Origin: Pseudoalteromonas luteoviolacea
GTDB lineage: Bacteria; Pseudomonadota; Gammaproteobacteria; Enterobacterales; Alteromonadaceae
DNA length: 64,000 nt
Assembly: GCF_018100925.1 (NCBI RefSeq)
Contig: NZ_JAGJEH010000003.1
Coordinates: 597,004-661,003, forward strand
Direction of reading: 5' to 3'
Shown here piece after piece: positions 9,499-18,058 of this stretch (within the stretch, counting starts at the first letter, position 1; each line of letters begins with the position of its first letter). The translations under genes and the position numbers were made by a program. Under the pieces are notes generated by a model. The model saw only the letters and a program-made list of their open reading frames with translations, made no database searches and was not told the origin of the DNA.

Positions 9499-11064
9499 AT
9501 GAAAAAGCCACTGCTGATAATTGCGATTTTGAGCTTAATAACAGGCTGTGAAATAACGCAAACTCAAACGCAACCCCCACAAACTGAAATACGAGATCAC
9601 GCCAGCCCTTCACAGATCAGTGATGTGTTATCTCATGCAATTCAAATTCCTATTGAAGCTGATGAACCTCCGCCAGTATTCGACGATGTGTGGGAGCGGA
9701 TCCGCTATCAGTTGTCGATCCCAGTGCCTCAAAACCGACCTGTTGTGGCAGAGAGAAACTATTACCAACGCCATCAAGCCTATTTAGACCGCATATCGAA
9801 GCGTGCAGAGCCCTATTTATACTTTATTGTCGAAGAGGTAGAAAAGCGCCAAATGCCTATCGAAATTGCATTACTACCTATTGTAGAGAGTGCTTTTGAT
9901 CCTTTTGGTTACTCCCACCGAAGCGCATCTGGAATTTGGCAGTTTATGCCGCAAACTGGAGAGCGATTCGACCTCAAGCAAAATTGGTGGTATGACGGAA
10001 GACGTGACATCGTACAATCAACCCGCGCAGCCTTAGAGTACTTAACTTACCTTCATAAAACACTAGATGGTGACTGGCTCAATGCCATTGCTGCATACAA
10101 CTCTGGCGAAGGTCGTGTTATGCGCGCAATTAGGAAAAACCGTAAAAAGCACTTACCAACTGACTTTTGGTCTTTAGATCTACCACGTGAAACCACTGCA
10201 TATGTGCCGAAGCTACTCGCACTGTCTGATCTATTGATGCGCCAAGAGGAGTTTAAGGTGACATGGAATAAAATTATCAATGCGCAGGTTGTCGATACAG
10301 TGGAAGTCGGGACACAAATTGATTTGGCACTAGCGGCTGATATGGCAGGAATTTCGTTGACCGAACTATATCGTCTCAACCCTGGTTTCAATCGTTGGGC
10401 TACGGATCCAAAAGGTCCTCACAGCTTATTGCTGCCTACCGATAAAATCGCCCAGTTCAAAACAAAACTTGCCAGTACTCCGATGCAAGAGAGATTGCGC
10501 TGGCAATACTATACCGTGAATCGCGGCGATAGCCTCTCTGTAATTGCGAGTAAATTCGATACGAGTCCATCTGCAATTCAAACGCTTAATAAGCTAAACA
10601 GCCATATCATTCGAGTTGGACAAAAGCTGCTTGTACCGCTGAGCGAAGGTGAGCTGAAAAGTGAGCACCTACCAGCACCAGTTAGGAAAGTAGCCAACAA
10701 ATCACAGCAAAGTAAGTACACACATACTGTAAAAAGTGGTGATACTCTTTGGGATATTAGTCGCGAACATGATGTGACAATCAAGCAGTTGGCCGCATGG
10801 AACAAGCTAAAAACGAGTTCTGTACTGAAACTAGGCCAACAGCTGAGCATATATAAGTCTCAGCCAAAACAGAAAAACTCAGGGCTGCAAAGCACTGAGC
10901 GCACGATTACTTATAAAGTCCGCAAAGGCGACTCTTTGGCGCGTATCGCAAACAAGTTTAATGTCTCGATTAAAAATATTATTAAGTGGAATGATATTGC
11001 GGGCCAAAAATACCTTCATCCCGGTCAGAAGCTCAAGTTAAAAGTTGACGTCAAACGCAGCTAG
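9499..11064 (+). CDS. mltD: Membrane-bound lytic murein transglycosylase D
   Basis: The ATG at 9499 yields a 521-residue lipoprotein with lipobox LITG-C near residue 17; the longer frame to 9478 has no good start. The transglycosylase (SLT) domain holds the catalytic glutamate in LLPIVESAFDP, then GIWQFMPQTG and AAYNSGEGRV. Three LysM peptidoglycan-binding domains follow (starting with YYTVNRGDSL, YTHTVKSGDTL and ITYKVRKGDSL). It cleaves glycan strands to 1,6-anhydro products at the outer membrane inner face. The gene follows gloB, as in E. coli, and ends at a strong terminator. Confidence 0.95.
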   Translation: MKKPLLIIAILSLITGCEITQTQTQPPQTEIRDHASPSQISDVLSHAIQIPIEADEPPPVFDDVWERIRYQLSIPVPQNRPVVAERNYYQRHQAYLDRISKRAEPYLYFIVEEVEKRQMPIEIALLPIVESAFDPFGYSHRSASGIWQFMPQTGERFDLKQNWWYDGRRDIVQSTRAALEYLTYLHKTLDGDWLNAIAAYNSGEGRVMRAIRKNRKKHLPTDFWSLDLPRETTAYVPKLLALSDLLMRQEEFKVTWNKIINAQVVDTVEVGTQIDLALAADMAGISLTELYRLNPGFNRWATDPKGPHSLLLPTDKIAQFKTKLASTPMQERLRWQYYTVNRGDSLSVIASKFDTSPSAIQTLNKLNSHIIRVGQKLLVPLSEGELKSEHLPAPVRKVANKSQQSKYTHTVKSGDTLWDISREHDVTIKQLAAWNKLKTSSVLKLGQQLSIYKSQPKQKNSGLQSTERTITYKVRKGDSLARIANKFNVSIKNIIKWNDIAGQKYLHPGQKLKLKVDVKRS

Positions 11065-11071
11065 AACAGTT

Positions 11072-11099
11072 AAAAAGGGCCTAATGCAGGGCCCTTTTT
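11072..11099 (+). terminator. Intrinsic terminator after mltD
   Basis: A perfect 10-bp stem AAAAAGGGCC / GGCCCTTTTT with an 8-base loop is followed by an A/T-rich tail directly after the mltD stop. The symmetric A and T runs would allow it to work also for yqcA, which converges from the other side and ends at 11108. Confidence 0.85.
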
Positions 11100-11107
11100 A
11101 ATTTAAA

Positions 11108-11551
11108 TTACAATGCTGCAACCCACTTTGTCAGCCAAGGCTCTACGGCTTCCCAAGGTTCAAAGTACTCACCGGCATCCACATCAAGACGAGGTTGCAC
11201 AATGCGCGCATTTAGCTCTTGGATCAAGGCATCAATTTGACGCCCGGCACCGCAATAAGTATCTCCATAGCTGCTGTCTCCCAAAGCAACAACACCTACA
11301 TTTTTATTCGTTAACATTGGCATTTGTGCTTGCATTTGAATAAACAGAGGATAAAGGTTATCAGGTATATCACCTTGTCCGGTAGTAGACGAAACGAATA
11401 ACGCGTGCTCCGCAGATTTAACCTCATCAATGGTGGCTGGATCTGCTATGTTAACTCGATGACCCTGCGCAGTTAAATGTGTCTCGATTTGCGTAGCCAA
11501 GTTTTCTGCATTGCCATATACACTGCCTACGAATAAGGTGATTGATGCCAT
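11108..11551 (-). CDS. yqcA: Flavodoxin YqcA
   Basis: A 147-residue short-chain flavodoxin with the FMN phosphate-binding loop GSVYGNAENLA at its N-terminus and the isoalloxazine-contacting segments SSTTGQGDIPDNL and LGDSSYGDTYCGAG. Flavodoxins carry single electrons between redox enzymes; the partner of YqcA is not established. Its start overlaps the truC stop (TAATG), and yqcC-truC-yqcA is a conserved operon order, so translation is probably coupled. Confidence 0.9.
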   Translation of the reverse strand: MASITLFVGSVYGNAENLATQIETHLTAQGHRVNIADPATIDEVKSAEHALFVSSTTGQGDIPDNLYPLFIQMQAQMPMLTNKNVGVVALGDSSYGDTYCGAGRQIDALIQELNARIVQPRLDVDAGEYFEPWEAVEPWLTKWVAAL

Positions 11552-12285
11552 TACTGATAATCCTTCTCGGTTGATGGCCAGCCTAGTTGATGGCAGATAT
11601 CCAACATCTCCTCACCTAGATTGGCTCGAATTAAAATAGGTTGTTCAGTATAAGGATGAAGAAACTTTAGCTCAGTTGCAAATAACATCAGTCTCTGTAG
11701 TTTAAAATGATCACGAAAAAAGTGATTGTGTTTATTATCACCGTGATTAACGTCGCCAATAATGGGTGTCGATAAGTGGTTTAAATGGCGACGGATCTGA
11801 TGTTTTCGCCCAGTTTTAGGGTAGCACTCCACCAGCGAGTAACGAATACTCGGATACTTACCAAACGGAATATCTAAACTTGCTTGATGCAAACACCGTA
11901 CTAAAGTTTGTGCTTCTTGAGGTGCTTTATCTTGATCTGCAAACTTGTCAGCAATTTTGTCCAATTGCTCTTTAAGTGGCTTATCAACAAAAACCTCATC
12001 TCGACTAAAACCACGGACTAACGCGAGGTAGCGCTTTTGGATAGCGCCATCTATGAAAACCTGGTTCATATCTCTTGCAGCTTCAGAACTCAGAGCAAAC
12101 AGTAACACGCCACTGGTGGGTCTATCTAAGCGATGTACAGGAAATACATGTTGCCCTAATTGATCTCTGAGCATTTGCATTGCAAACTGTGTTTCTCGTT
12201 TATCCAAGAATGAACGGTGAACCAGTAAACCAGAAGGCTTATTAATAGCAACATAATTTTCGTCTTGATAGATGATCTCCAACAT
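11551..12285 (-). CDS. truC: tRNA pseudouridine(65) synthase TruC
   Basis: The 244-residue RluA-family enzyme converts uridine 65 in the T-stem region of some tRNAs to pseudouridine. The catalytic aspartate lies in HRLDRPTSGVLLFAL, and the family motifs KPSGLLVHRS, GRKHQIRRHL and LHP near the C-terminus are present. It lies between yqcC (three bases upstream) and yqcA (overlapping), the usual arrangement in gammaproteobacteria. Confidence 0.95.
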   Translation of the reverse strand: MLEIIYQDENYVAINKPSGLLVHRSFLDKRETQFAMQMLRDQLGQHVFPVHRLDRPTSGVLLFALSSEAARDMNQVFIDGAIQKRYLALVRGFSRDEVFVDKPLKEQLDKIADKFADQDKAPQEAQTLVRCLHQASLDIPFGKYPSIRYSLVECYPKTGRKHQIRRHLNHLSTPIIGDVNHGDNKHNHFFRDHFKLQRLMLFATELKFLHPYTEQPILIRANLGEEMLDICHQLGWPSTEKDYQ

Positions 12286-12288
12286 ACG

Positions 12289-12609
12289 TTACTGCGCTCC
12301 ATTTGCTATCAAAACATCTAGCTTATTGAGGCAATTAAATAGAGCCTGTTGTCGTGGGTGACCCGTAAAAGCAATATCACACATAGGTGATATGGCGATA
12401 TTTGTAGGCAGCGGCTGGCGATTGACGACCATCTCGTGGATCTTTGGAATAAATACAAATTGTAGCCACTGCTCAAAGCGCAATGTATCACAACAAAATG
12501 GCTGCACCGAAGCCAATGCTTGACTGTCAACAGGCTCAGTTTGCCAAAGGTGAGATTGTTTTAGCTGTTGTTCTAATTCAGCAAGGTGTTGTAAAACCGC
12601 TTGGCTCAC
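12289..12609 (-). CDS. yqcC: YqcC family protein (DUF446)
   Basis: A 106-residue protein of a small conserved family of unknown function. The pattern SLWQTEPVDSQALAS-like at residues 20-32 and LRFEQWLQFVFIPKI is characteristic. It is the first gene of the yqcC-truC-yqcA operon and is divergent from the DUF3549 gene, so the promoter should lie in 12610-12772. Function unknown; the linkage with truC is all the context offers. Confidence 0.85.
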   Translation of the reverse strand: MSQAVLQHLAELEQQLKQSHLWQTEPVDSQALASVQPFCCDTLRFEQWLQFVFIPKIHEMVVNRQPLPTNIAISPMCDIAFTGHPRQQALFNCLNKLDVLIANGAQ

Positions 12610-12772
12610 TTTTAAGCTCCCACTTTTATTATCTAAACCCGGAGTATATCATTGCTCAAGGTTAAGCACATTTATCATTGTGACGATTGCACGTCTATCT
12701 GCAGCTATCCCCCTTACTCCTTGCTCTAAATACCGTTATAATTGCGCCACTGTAATCTTTCGTGAGCAAACA

Positions 12773-13798
12773 ATGACGACACATATCTCTACCCTAGGTG
12801 AACTTTTAACTTCAGCAGGCACGCAATGGCGTGTATATGACATTGGTCGTCGTATTACGAAAATAGACAAAAAGCAATTTGACCAAATCGAAAATACTCA
12901 GGTGCCATATCCCTACCCGTTAGGAGGTCATGCTTTGCTTGCAATCCAATTTTGGGACAACCAAGCCACACTCGATCCCTATGTGTGGTTTTTAAAATTC
13001 CCACTTGATGAGCAAAGCAAACTCAACATTGCCAGCCGAGATCACTTTGCATCTATGGTACTTGAAGCGTTAGGCACACAGCTGACAGGTGAGGCGGCTC
13101 AGGGTAAGCTTGATAACAATCCGTATGTGTATACACCTAATGCCAACAAACTTGCTGCATTTAACGCTCTGATGAAGTGTGAGCTAAAACGCCCCGCTTC
13201 TAAATACTATGAATCAGTGGAGCACTACTTCACAACACAAGGAAAAACAGATTGGCAAGGTCTTGCATTACAAGGGCTTGCTGATTTTGCAATGCGATTG
13301 CCTCATAGTCAAAACCAAGCTAATTTAATCGCCTTGTGGCCAAATTTACCTGAGCAAGTCCAGAGCCCACTTGCCGCAATGCTTGAACATGTCAGTATCT
13401 CTACGGAACTGACTGAAAACCTACTGCGAGATCTAGACAAAAGCGTATCAAACAAACAACTTTACGGGGCTGTTAATAACTTCAGAGCTATGTCGGGAAG
13501 CCACGGTTTAGGCCTGATCGCACAAGCTGTAGATAGCTTGCTGCAATCTGAGCTAAGCACTGAAGCAGACATATTATTGACGATAGCGGGGCGCGGTTGG
13601 GAAACGTTAACCGATCCAGATAGGCTGTATATGTTTATGGACAAAGCAGCCCAAAACAATCAGGTTGAAGGAATTTTTGAAAGTATTTTCACAGACTTGG
13701 TTGCAATTCCAATGCTTCGTCCTCATGTATTAGGTTTACTTCGTGCGCAAAATCGCAGCGAAACACTGTCGCGGGCAATTGGTAGGCTATTTTCATAA
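12773..13798 (+). CDS. DUF3549 family protein
   Basis: The ATG at 12773 (MTTHISTLGELL) gives 341 residues, the size of this family in Vibrio and Shewanella; the frame open from 12680 would add an unlikely leader. The protein looks soluble, with helical repeats in its second half, and has no catalytic motif I recognise. Its stop is directly followed by the ATG of the DUF3301 gene, without a gap, so the two are translationally linked. The pair is a conserved neighbour of yqcC, syd and queF. Function unknown. Confidence 0.8.
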   Translation: MTTHISTLGELLTSAGTQWRVYDIGRRITKIDKKQFDQIENTQVPYPYPLGGHALLAIQFWDNQATLDPYVWFLKFPLDEQSKLNIASRDHFASMVLEALGTQLTGEAAQGKLDNNPYVYTPNANKLAAFNALMKCELKRPASKYYESVEHYFTTQGKTDWQGLALQGLADFAMRLPHSQNQANLIALWPNLPEQVQSPLAAMLEHVSISTELTENLLRDLDKSVSNKQLYGAVNNFRAMSGSHGLGLIAQAVDSLLQSELSTEADILLTIAGRGWETLTDPDRLYMFMDKAAQNNQVEGIFESIFTDLVAIPMLRPHVLGLLRAQNRSETLSRAIGRLFS

Positions 13799-14104
13799 AT
13801 GATAACACTCTGGCTATTTATACTTATTATTTCTACATGTGGCTTTTTTTGGTTCAGTCGGCAAATAGCCGAGGCTGCCCGTGAGCACGCAGCTCAACAA
13901 AGTGAAAAGCTAAATGTGCAATTACTCAGCGTCGCTTGCCAAAAGCGTCGCTTGGGCGTACTTAAGAATGGCCAACTAGGTATAAAAAGTGAGTTCCTAT
14001 TTGAGTTCAGCTCAGATAGGGACAATGCATACAAAGGTACACTGTACTTAGAAAATCAAATGCTGGTTAAGGTAGATGTGCCACCGCACAGAATCGTAGA
14101 TTAA
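13799..14104 (+). CDS. DUF3301 family membrane-anchored small protein
   Basis: This 101-residue protein has a single N-terminal membrane segment (about 2-20) followed by a short soluble part with VACQKRRLGV and FEFSSDRDNAYKGTLYL. These are recognisable features of DUF3301, which accompanies DUF3549 genes. The start immediately abuts the preceding stop codon. No function is established. Beyond it lies the repeat-rich region 14105-15298. Confidence 0.8.
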   Translation: MITLWLFILIISTCGFFWFSRQIAEAAREHAAQQSEKLNVQLLSVACQKRRLGVLKNGQLGIKSEFLFEFSSDRDNAYKGTLYLENQMLVKVDVPPHRIVD

Positions 14105-14430
14105 TGAAAAGATAATACTGATATACTGAGATAAAATAAGGAAACTAAGGCGCAACCCTTATTGTTACGCCCCAATCCGACGATATCCATTTGAGGTATC
14201 CGCTACCTCTGCCTACAACATACAAGCAAGCCGCCAACATTCATCATCCCCTGAACGGGTATACATCCAATCACACCCGATCTTCTTCCCTGCCTTTATC
14301 CAACGTGTATCCTACACTCATTCCTCTTACGCAGTATCCTTATGCGCTCCAATCAATTCCCTTGGCACATCCTATGCCCGTACATCCTATGCCCAAGTAT
14401 TAACTGTTCCTTAATTACCTTTTCCTTAGG
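14105..14430. other. Pyrimidine-rich gene-free flank of tandem array
   Basis: From about 14190 the plus strand becomes strikingly rich in C and T. A short direct repeat ACATCCTATGCCC occurs at 14367-14379 and 14382-14394 and resembles the core of the 88-bp units that follow. The open frames here lack ribosome-binding sites and change frame with the repeats, so I see no gene. Confidence 0.7.
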
Positions 14431-15050
14431 CTGTCCTATCCCTTTTGACATCTCCTATGTCGGCACATCCTGTGCTGTCTCCTTTGCCACCTTGGCTCCT
14501 CTTCGCCTAATCCGTCGGCGCTCCTATCCTTTTCGACATGTCCTATGTCGGCACATCCTGTGCTGTCTCCTTTGCCACCTTGGCTCCTCTTCGCCTAATC
14601 CATCGGCGCTCCTCTCCTTTTTGACATGTCCTATGTCTGCACATCCTGTACTGTCTCCTTTGCCACCTTGGCTCCTCTTCGCCTAATCCGTCGGCGCTCC
14701 TATCCTTTTTGACATGTCCTATGTCTGCACATCCTGTGCTGTCTCCTTTGCCACCTTGGCTCCTCTTCGCCTAATCCGTCGGCGCTCCTATCCTTTTCGA
14801 CATGTCCTATGTCTGCACATCCTGTGCTGTCTCCTTTGCCACCTTGGCTCCTCTTCACCTAATCCATCGGCGCTCCTATCCTTTTCGACATGTCCTATGT
14901 CTGCACATCCTGTGCTGTCTCCTTTGCCACCTTGGCTCCTCTTCACCTAATCCATCGGCGCTCCTATCCTTTTTGACATTTCCTATGTCTGCACATCCTG
15001 TGCTTTATCCTAGCCTCTTGGCTCCTCTTCACTTAGTTCCTTAAGCGCTC
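14431..15050. repeat. Tandem array of 88-bp units, about seven copies
   Basis: The anchor CCTATGTC recurs at 14454, 14542, 14630, 14718, 14806, 14894 and 14982, exactly every 88 bases; the last copy degenerates after about 15000. Copies are nearly identical with a few mosaic differences (for example GTCGG in copies 1-2, GTCTG in later ones). Each contains an inverted repeat GCACA-TCC-TGTGC and most contain the palindrome GACATGTC. The plus strand is polypyrimidine-rich, so the minus strand is rich in GGAG/AGGA. Since 88 is not a multiple of three, the array is not a protein repeat. It sits between convergent 3' ends. Confidence 0.95.
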
Positions 15051-15298
15051 CGAACTTCCCGTGTATAACTTTTCCGAAACCTTCCTGGTAGCAATCTTTG
15101 CTTTCGCATCCCTTCGTCCTTCAACACCAATAAGTCTACGCACATTAGCGCTAATAAATAGGATATATTCTCAATTAAATAACTTAAAAACTATTGAAAC
15201 ATTAGGTTAATTACATTTAAAACAATAGCTTAAGAACATATTAAAGATACTAACACGCAATACTTCCCACGAATACGCACAAGCTTGTAGGAAAAGTC
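15051..15298. other. AT-rich gene-free stretch after array
   Basis: This holds the downstream flank of the tandem array and the 3' side of the acetyltransferase gene. After about 15130 it changes sharply to AT-rich sequence of ordinary intergenic type. I see no open frame, RNA gene or strong hairpin. Confidence 0.6.
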
Positions 15299-15964
15299 TT
15301 ACAGTGTTTTTTCCAAAACGTCTGTTCGTGCTTTAAACAGTAACTCGCCAGAAACCGATCGAAAGACAACTTCTTTGATCAAATGGTAGCCATGCTCTTC
15401 AAAAAAGTTCACTTGATTACCCTGTGTGACAAACACAGCCATACCAGACATAAAGTCATTTTCACGTACTAAGGTATCCAGTGCGCTAAGCAGATAATGA
15501 CCGAAACCCTGCCCTTGATAATGAGGATCTACAGCAATAAAAGATAGGAAATAGTATTCCCCCATTTCGCTTAAATGTGCTTTTATTGTGCGCTCTTTTT
15601 CCATGATTTGTTTGGCTTGCAACACGCCCGCCCCCATCATCAATGTCAACCTCCAATGCCAACCAAAGCTCTTCTCTATTCCACAATGTGATGCAAATGC
15701 ACATGCTACCGCCACTAAGTTATCTTCAATATAGATACCTAATATCGGTTGACCCGACTTGCTAAAACGAGACAACTCCTGGCGTATGAGCGCTCTAAGT
15801 TTCGCATCATATTTACTTTGGTTTAGCTCATTTAAAATTTGAATCAGTAATGGATCTTGTCTGTAAGCTTGAAATAGCAGGCTAGCAGCAACATGAATAT
15901 CTTCTGGCTCAATAAACTTCGCACCAATTGCGGGGAGTTGCGCCTGTTGTTCTGTATTAGACAT
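15299..15964 (-). CDS. GNAT family N-acetyltransferase
   Basis: Starting at 15964 (MSNTEQQAQ), with AAGGGA seven to eight bases upstream, the protein has 221 residues; the frame open to 16120 is an unlikely extension. The acetyl-CoA-binding motif A is visible in LSFIAVDPHYQGQGFGHYLLSAL (V-x-P..Q-x-x-G-x-G), followed by a C-terminal F-x-x-x-GY (FFEEHGYHLI). The substrate cannot be told. It is divergent from the DUF2789 gene. Confidence 0.85.
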   Translation of the reverse strand: MSNTEQQAQLPAIGAKFIEPEDIHVAASLLFQAYRQDPLLIQILNELNQSKYDAKLRALIRQELSRFSKSGQPILGIYIEDNLVAVACAFASHCGIEKSFGWHWRLTLMMGAGVLQAKQIMEKERTIKAHLSEMGEYYFLSFIAVDPHYQGQGFGHYLLSALDTLVRENDFMSGMAVFVTQGNQVNFFEEHGYHLIKEVVFRSVSGELLFKARTDVLEKTL

Positions 15965-16102
15965 AATATTCCCTTGTATATTATTTATTCTAAAATAGAG
16001 AGTCGTATATAAATGGCTTGGCTGTACTGAATTAAATCTGATGTATAAAACAGCCGTAAATTTACTATAGTTGTAGAGTATTTCTTGTTCAATGGAGAAC
16101 AT

Positions 16103-16330
16103 ATGGATAACAGCTACCACTCACTAAAATCACTATTTGCCCAACTAGGCTTAGAAAATAGTGATGAGAAAATATCGCAATTTATCAACAACAATAAGCT
16201 ACCTAGCCAAACACTGTTGGTCGATGCGCCATTTTGGAATCAGGGCCAAAAACATTTTATTGAAGAGTCTTTAAGAGAAGATGCTGACTGGAGTGAAATC
16301 ATAGATACGTTAGATACTTTGTTAAGATGA
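16103..16330 (+). CDS. DUF2789 family protein
   Basis: With the start at 16103, preceded by GGAGAA, this is a 75-residue acidic protein. The features SLFAQLGL near the start, LVDAPFWNQGQKHFIEESL in the middle and DADWSEIID near the end are typical of DUF2789, a small family of unknown function common in marine gammaproteobacteria and Pseudomonas. No further role can be read from the context. Confidence 0.8.
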   Translation: MDNSYHSLKSLFAQLGLENSDEKISQFINNNKLPSQTLLVDAPFWNQGQKHFIEESLREDADWSEIIDTLDTLLR

Positions 16331-16417
16331 GCGTCCAATGCACCTCAAAGCTTAGATCTCTCTTTGGGCAAATAAGATAAAAATGATAAACTAAGCTTTA
16401 TTTTTTGGTCTTTTCTT

Positions 16418-16681
16418 ATGCACCCAGCAGCTCAACAAGCCATCAGTATATTACTTGCCGAAGGTAAAACACCCACAGTGGCCACCGTCAAAGCTAAGTT
16501 GACAGAGCCACTGCCTATGCCAGTTATTATTGCCGCATTAGCAGCATATAAAAATAACCCAGATGCTATAACTCAATCTGCAACAATCAGTGCACCTGAA
16601 CCTACCGAGCCACAAAACCAATTAGACAGAATAGAAGCTAAATTGGACAGACTCCTAGCACTACTAGAAGAGAAAAAGTAA
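16418..16681 (+). CDS. Small hypothetical protein with C-terminal coiled coil
   Basis: An 87-residue protein: the N-terminal half (HPAAQQAISILLAEGKTPTVATVKAKL) resembles a small helical domain of the type used to recognise DNA, and the end (LDRIEAKLDRLLALLEE) forms a heptad-type coiled coil. The stop is followed after one base by the ATG of the zinc-ribbon gene, so the two are very likely co-translated. I do not recognise a named family with certainty. Confidence 0.7.
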   Translation: MHPAAQQAISILLAEGKTPTVATVKAKLTEPLPMPVIIAALAAYKNNPDAITQSATISAPEPTEPQNQLDRIEAKLDRLLALLEEKK

Positions 16682-16682
16682 T

Positions 16683-17456
16683 ATGTTCGTTGTAGATTTA
16701 ACATTTGACTGTTACCAAGACACGACCCTTGAAAAGGCTGAGCAGGCCATAAACCAGCTTGTGAATGCATTACGTTTTAATGGTCAGATCATAGGTGATG
16801 AATTTCCAACGGTACTCAAAGATGGTTTTTTCGTCACTCGAGTCATGTGCCCGCTCGAAGACTCACTACACCCTTTACATCATAGCCCCTTCGTCAAGCA
16901 TGCAATTGAGCAGCTGCAACAAGCTGGTTTACTGGCCCCAAAAGTCAAAGTGATTGGTCAAGATATTCACGCTAATGGCGCTGACCTGTGCCAAGCGCCA
17001 TCTAGCTATATCCTTTATACAACCTATGTCCATACTTGTAGCCCGTTATACTGTGGTGATGACTTTCAACCAGTGCCGCTTTACAACATCCCTGCAATTG
17101 CAAATGGTGACTATAAAGCACTCATAAAATGGCAAGAAGATTGGCAAGCTTGTGACCAAATCCAAATCAATGGAGCCACGCGCTGTGAATTTGCCGCTTT
17201 AGAAGAGATAACTAGTTTATCCAGTGACTTATCACGCAGAGGCTTAGATCTCTCAAAACGTATTCGCTACCTCACCAAAAAGCCAGTTTACTATTATCTA
17301 TATCGCGTTGGCGGTGAAAGCCTTGAAAAGGAGAGGCAAAGAAAGTGCCCAGGTTGCGATGGAGACTGGGCACTCAGTGAGCCATGGTTTGGGCTATTCG
17401 ATTTTAAATGCGATGAGTGTCACTTAGTATCGAATATTTCATGGGATTTTCAGTGA
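16683..17456 (+). CDS. Zn-ribbon protein (DUF2310)
   Basis: The 257-residue protein ends with a zinc ribbon, CPGCDGDW and about 20 residues later CDECH. The N-terminal part (VVDLTFDCYQDTT, NALRFNGQIIGDEFP) matches DUF2310, described as zinc-ribbon proteins possibly binding nucleic acids; biochemical function is not known. It is coupled to the 87-residue coiled-coil protein upstream. Its last seven bases overlap the end of the convergent syd gene, and the same linkage to syd occurs in related bacteria. Confidence 0.85.
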   Translation: MFVVDLTFDCYQDTTLEKAEQAINQLVNALRFNGQIIGDEFPTVLKDGFFVTRVMCPLEDSLHPLHHSPFVKHAIEQLQQAGLLAPKVKVIGQDIHANGADLCQAPSSYILYTTYVHTCSPLYCGDDFQPVPLYNIPAIANGDYKALIKWQEDWQACDQIQINGATRCEFAALEEITSLSSDLSRRGLDLSKRIRYLTKKPVYYYLYRVGGESLEKERQRKCPGCDGDWALSEPWFGLFDFKCDECHLVSNISWDFQ

Positions 17457-17998
17457 TTAAAGCTTAGAGCTGCTAGAAACGATTCGATGTTCTCAGCCAA
17501 CACATGATGTGTTGGCTTACCGACATACTCTAAGCATACTTCACCACTATTGAGTTTCACCGAGATCAGTAAGTCATCTCTGTCTGTCAAACCGATAAAT
17601 ACGGTGTCATCTTGCTTTAATCGTCGCTTCATTAAAACATGACCAGTAATATTCTGCTGTAAATTTACAAAGTCCTCTTCATTCCATACTTGCAATAACT
17701 CAATATCATTACCATCAAATTGGGCGCGGATATTACCCGCAAATACAGCGCCATAATAGGCATGCAATGCAGCTGGAAACTCTACTTCTAATGCTTGAGC
17801 AAGATCTTCCAACCCTTGCTGCGGTTGGCGAGTAACCGCTTGCCACTGGATATTGCCAGAAGTATCCGCTTCACCAACCTCACATGCGCTAGGATAGTCT
17901 GGATCGTGTGAGATTTGAGGCAGGTGCCCGAGTTGTTGTTTCGTTGTCGTCGCATATTGCTGATGTAACGTTTCCATCATGGTCGTTAAAGATGCCAT
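17450..17998 (-). CDS. syd: SecY-interacting protein Syd
   Basis: The 182-residue protein contains the features of Syd: YPSACEVGEAD, FPAALHAYYGAVFAG and EVCLEYVGKPTHHVLAENIESFLAAL. In E. coli, Syd binds the cytoplasmic face of SecY and can act on improperly assembled SecYEG. It is divergent from queF with 60 bases between the starts and overlaps the 3' end of the DUF2310 gene by seven bases. Confidence 0.95.
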   Translation of the reverse strand: MASLTTMMETLHQQYATTTKQQLGHLPQISHDPDYPSACEVGEADTSGNIQWQAVTRQPQQGLEDLAQALEVEFPAALHAYYGAVFAGNIRAQFDGNDIELLQVWNEEDFVNLQQNITGHVLMKRRLKQDDTVFIGLTDRDDLLISVKLNSGEVCLEYVGKPTHHVLAENIESFLAALSFNH

Positions 17999-18058
17999 AC
18001 TGCCATTCTCATTTTAATTCGCTATAATTCCGGCCATTGTAACCACTATTGGTGAAAC

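Noticed and set aside
14191..15044. Open frames of 70-114 codons on the plus strand in the tandem-repeat region
   Set aside because: They arise from the repeats in changing frames (88 is not divisible by three), have no ribosome-binding sites and encode low-complexity sequence of no known type.
14431..15050. CRISPR-like array
   Set aside because: The units follow each other directly with no unique spacers of constant length, and no cas genes are in the window.
17999..18058. preQ1 riboswitch before queF
   Set aside because: Only 60 bases separate syd and queF start codons, and no preQ1-type hairpin with an A-rich tail was seen.
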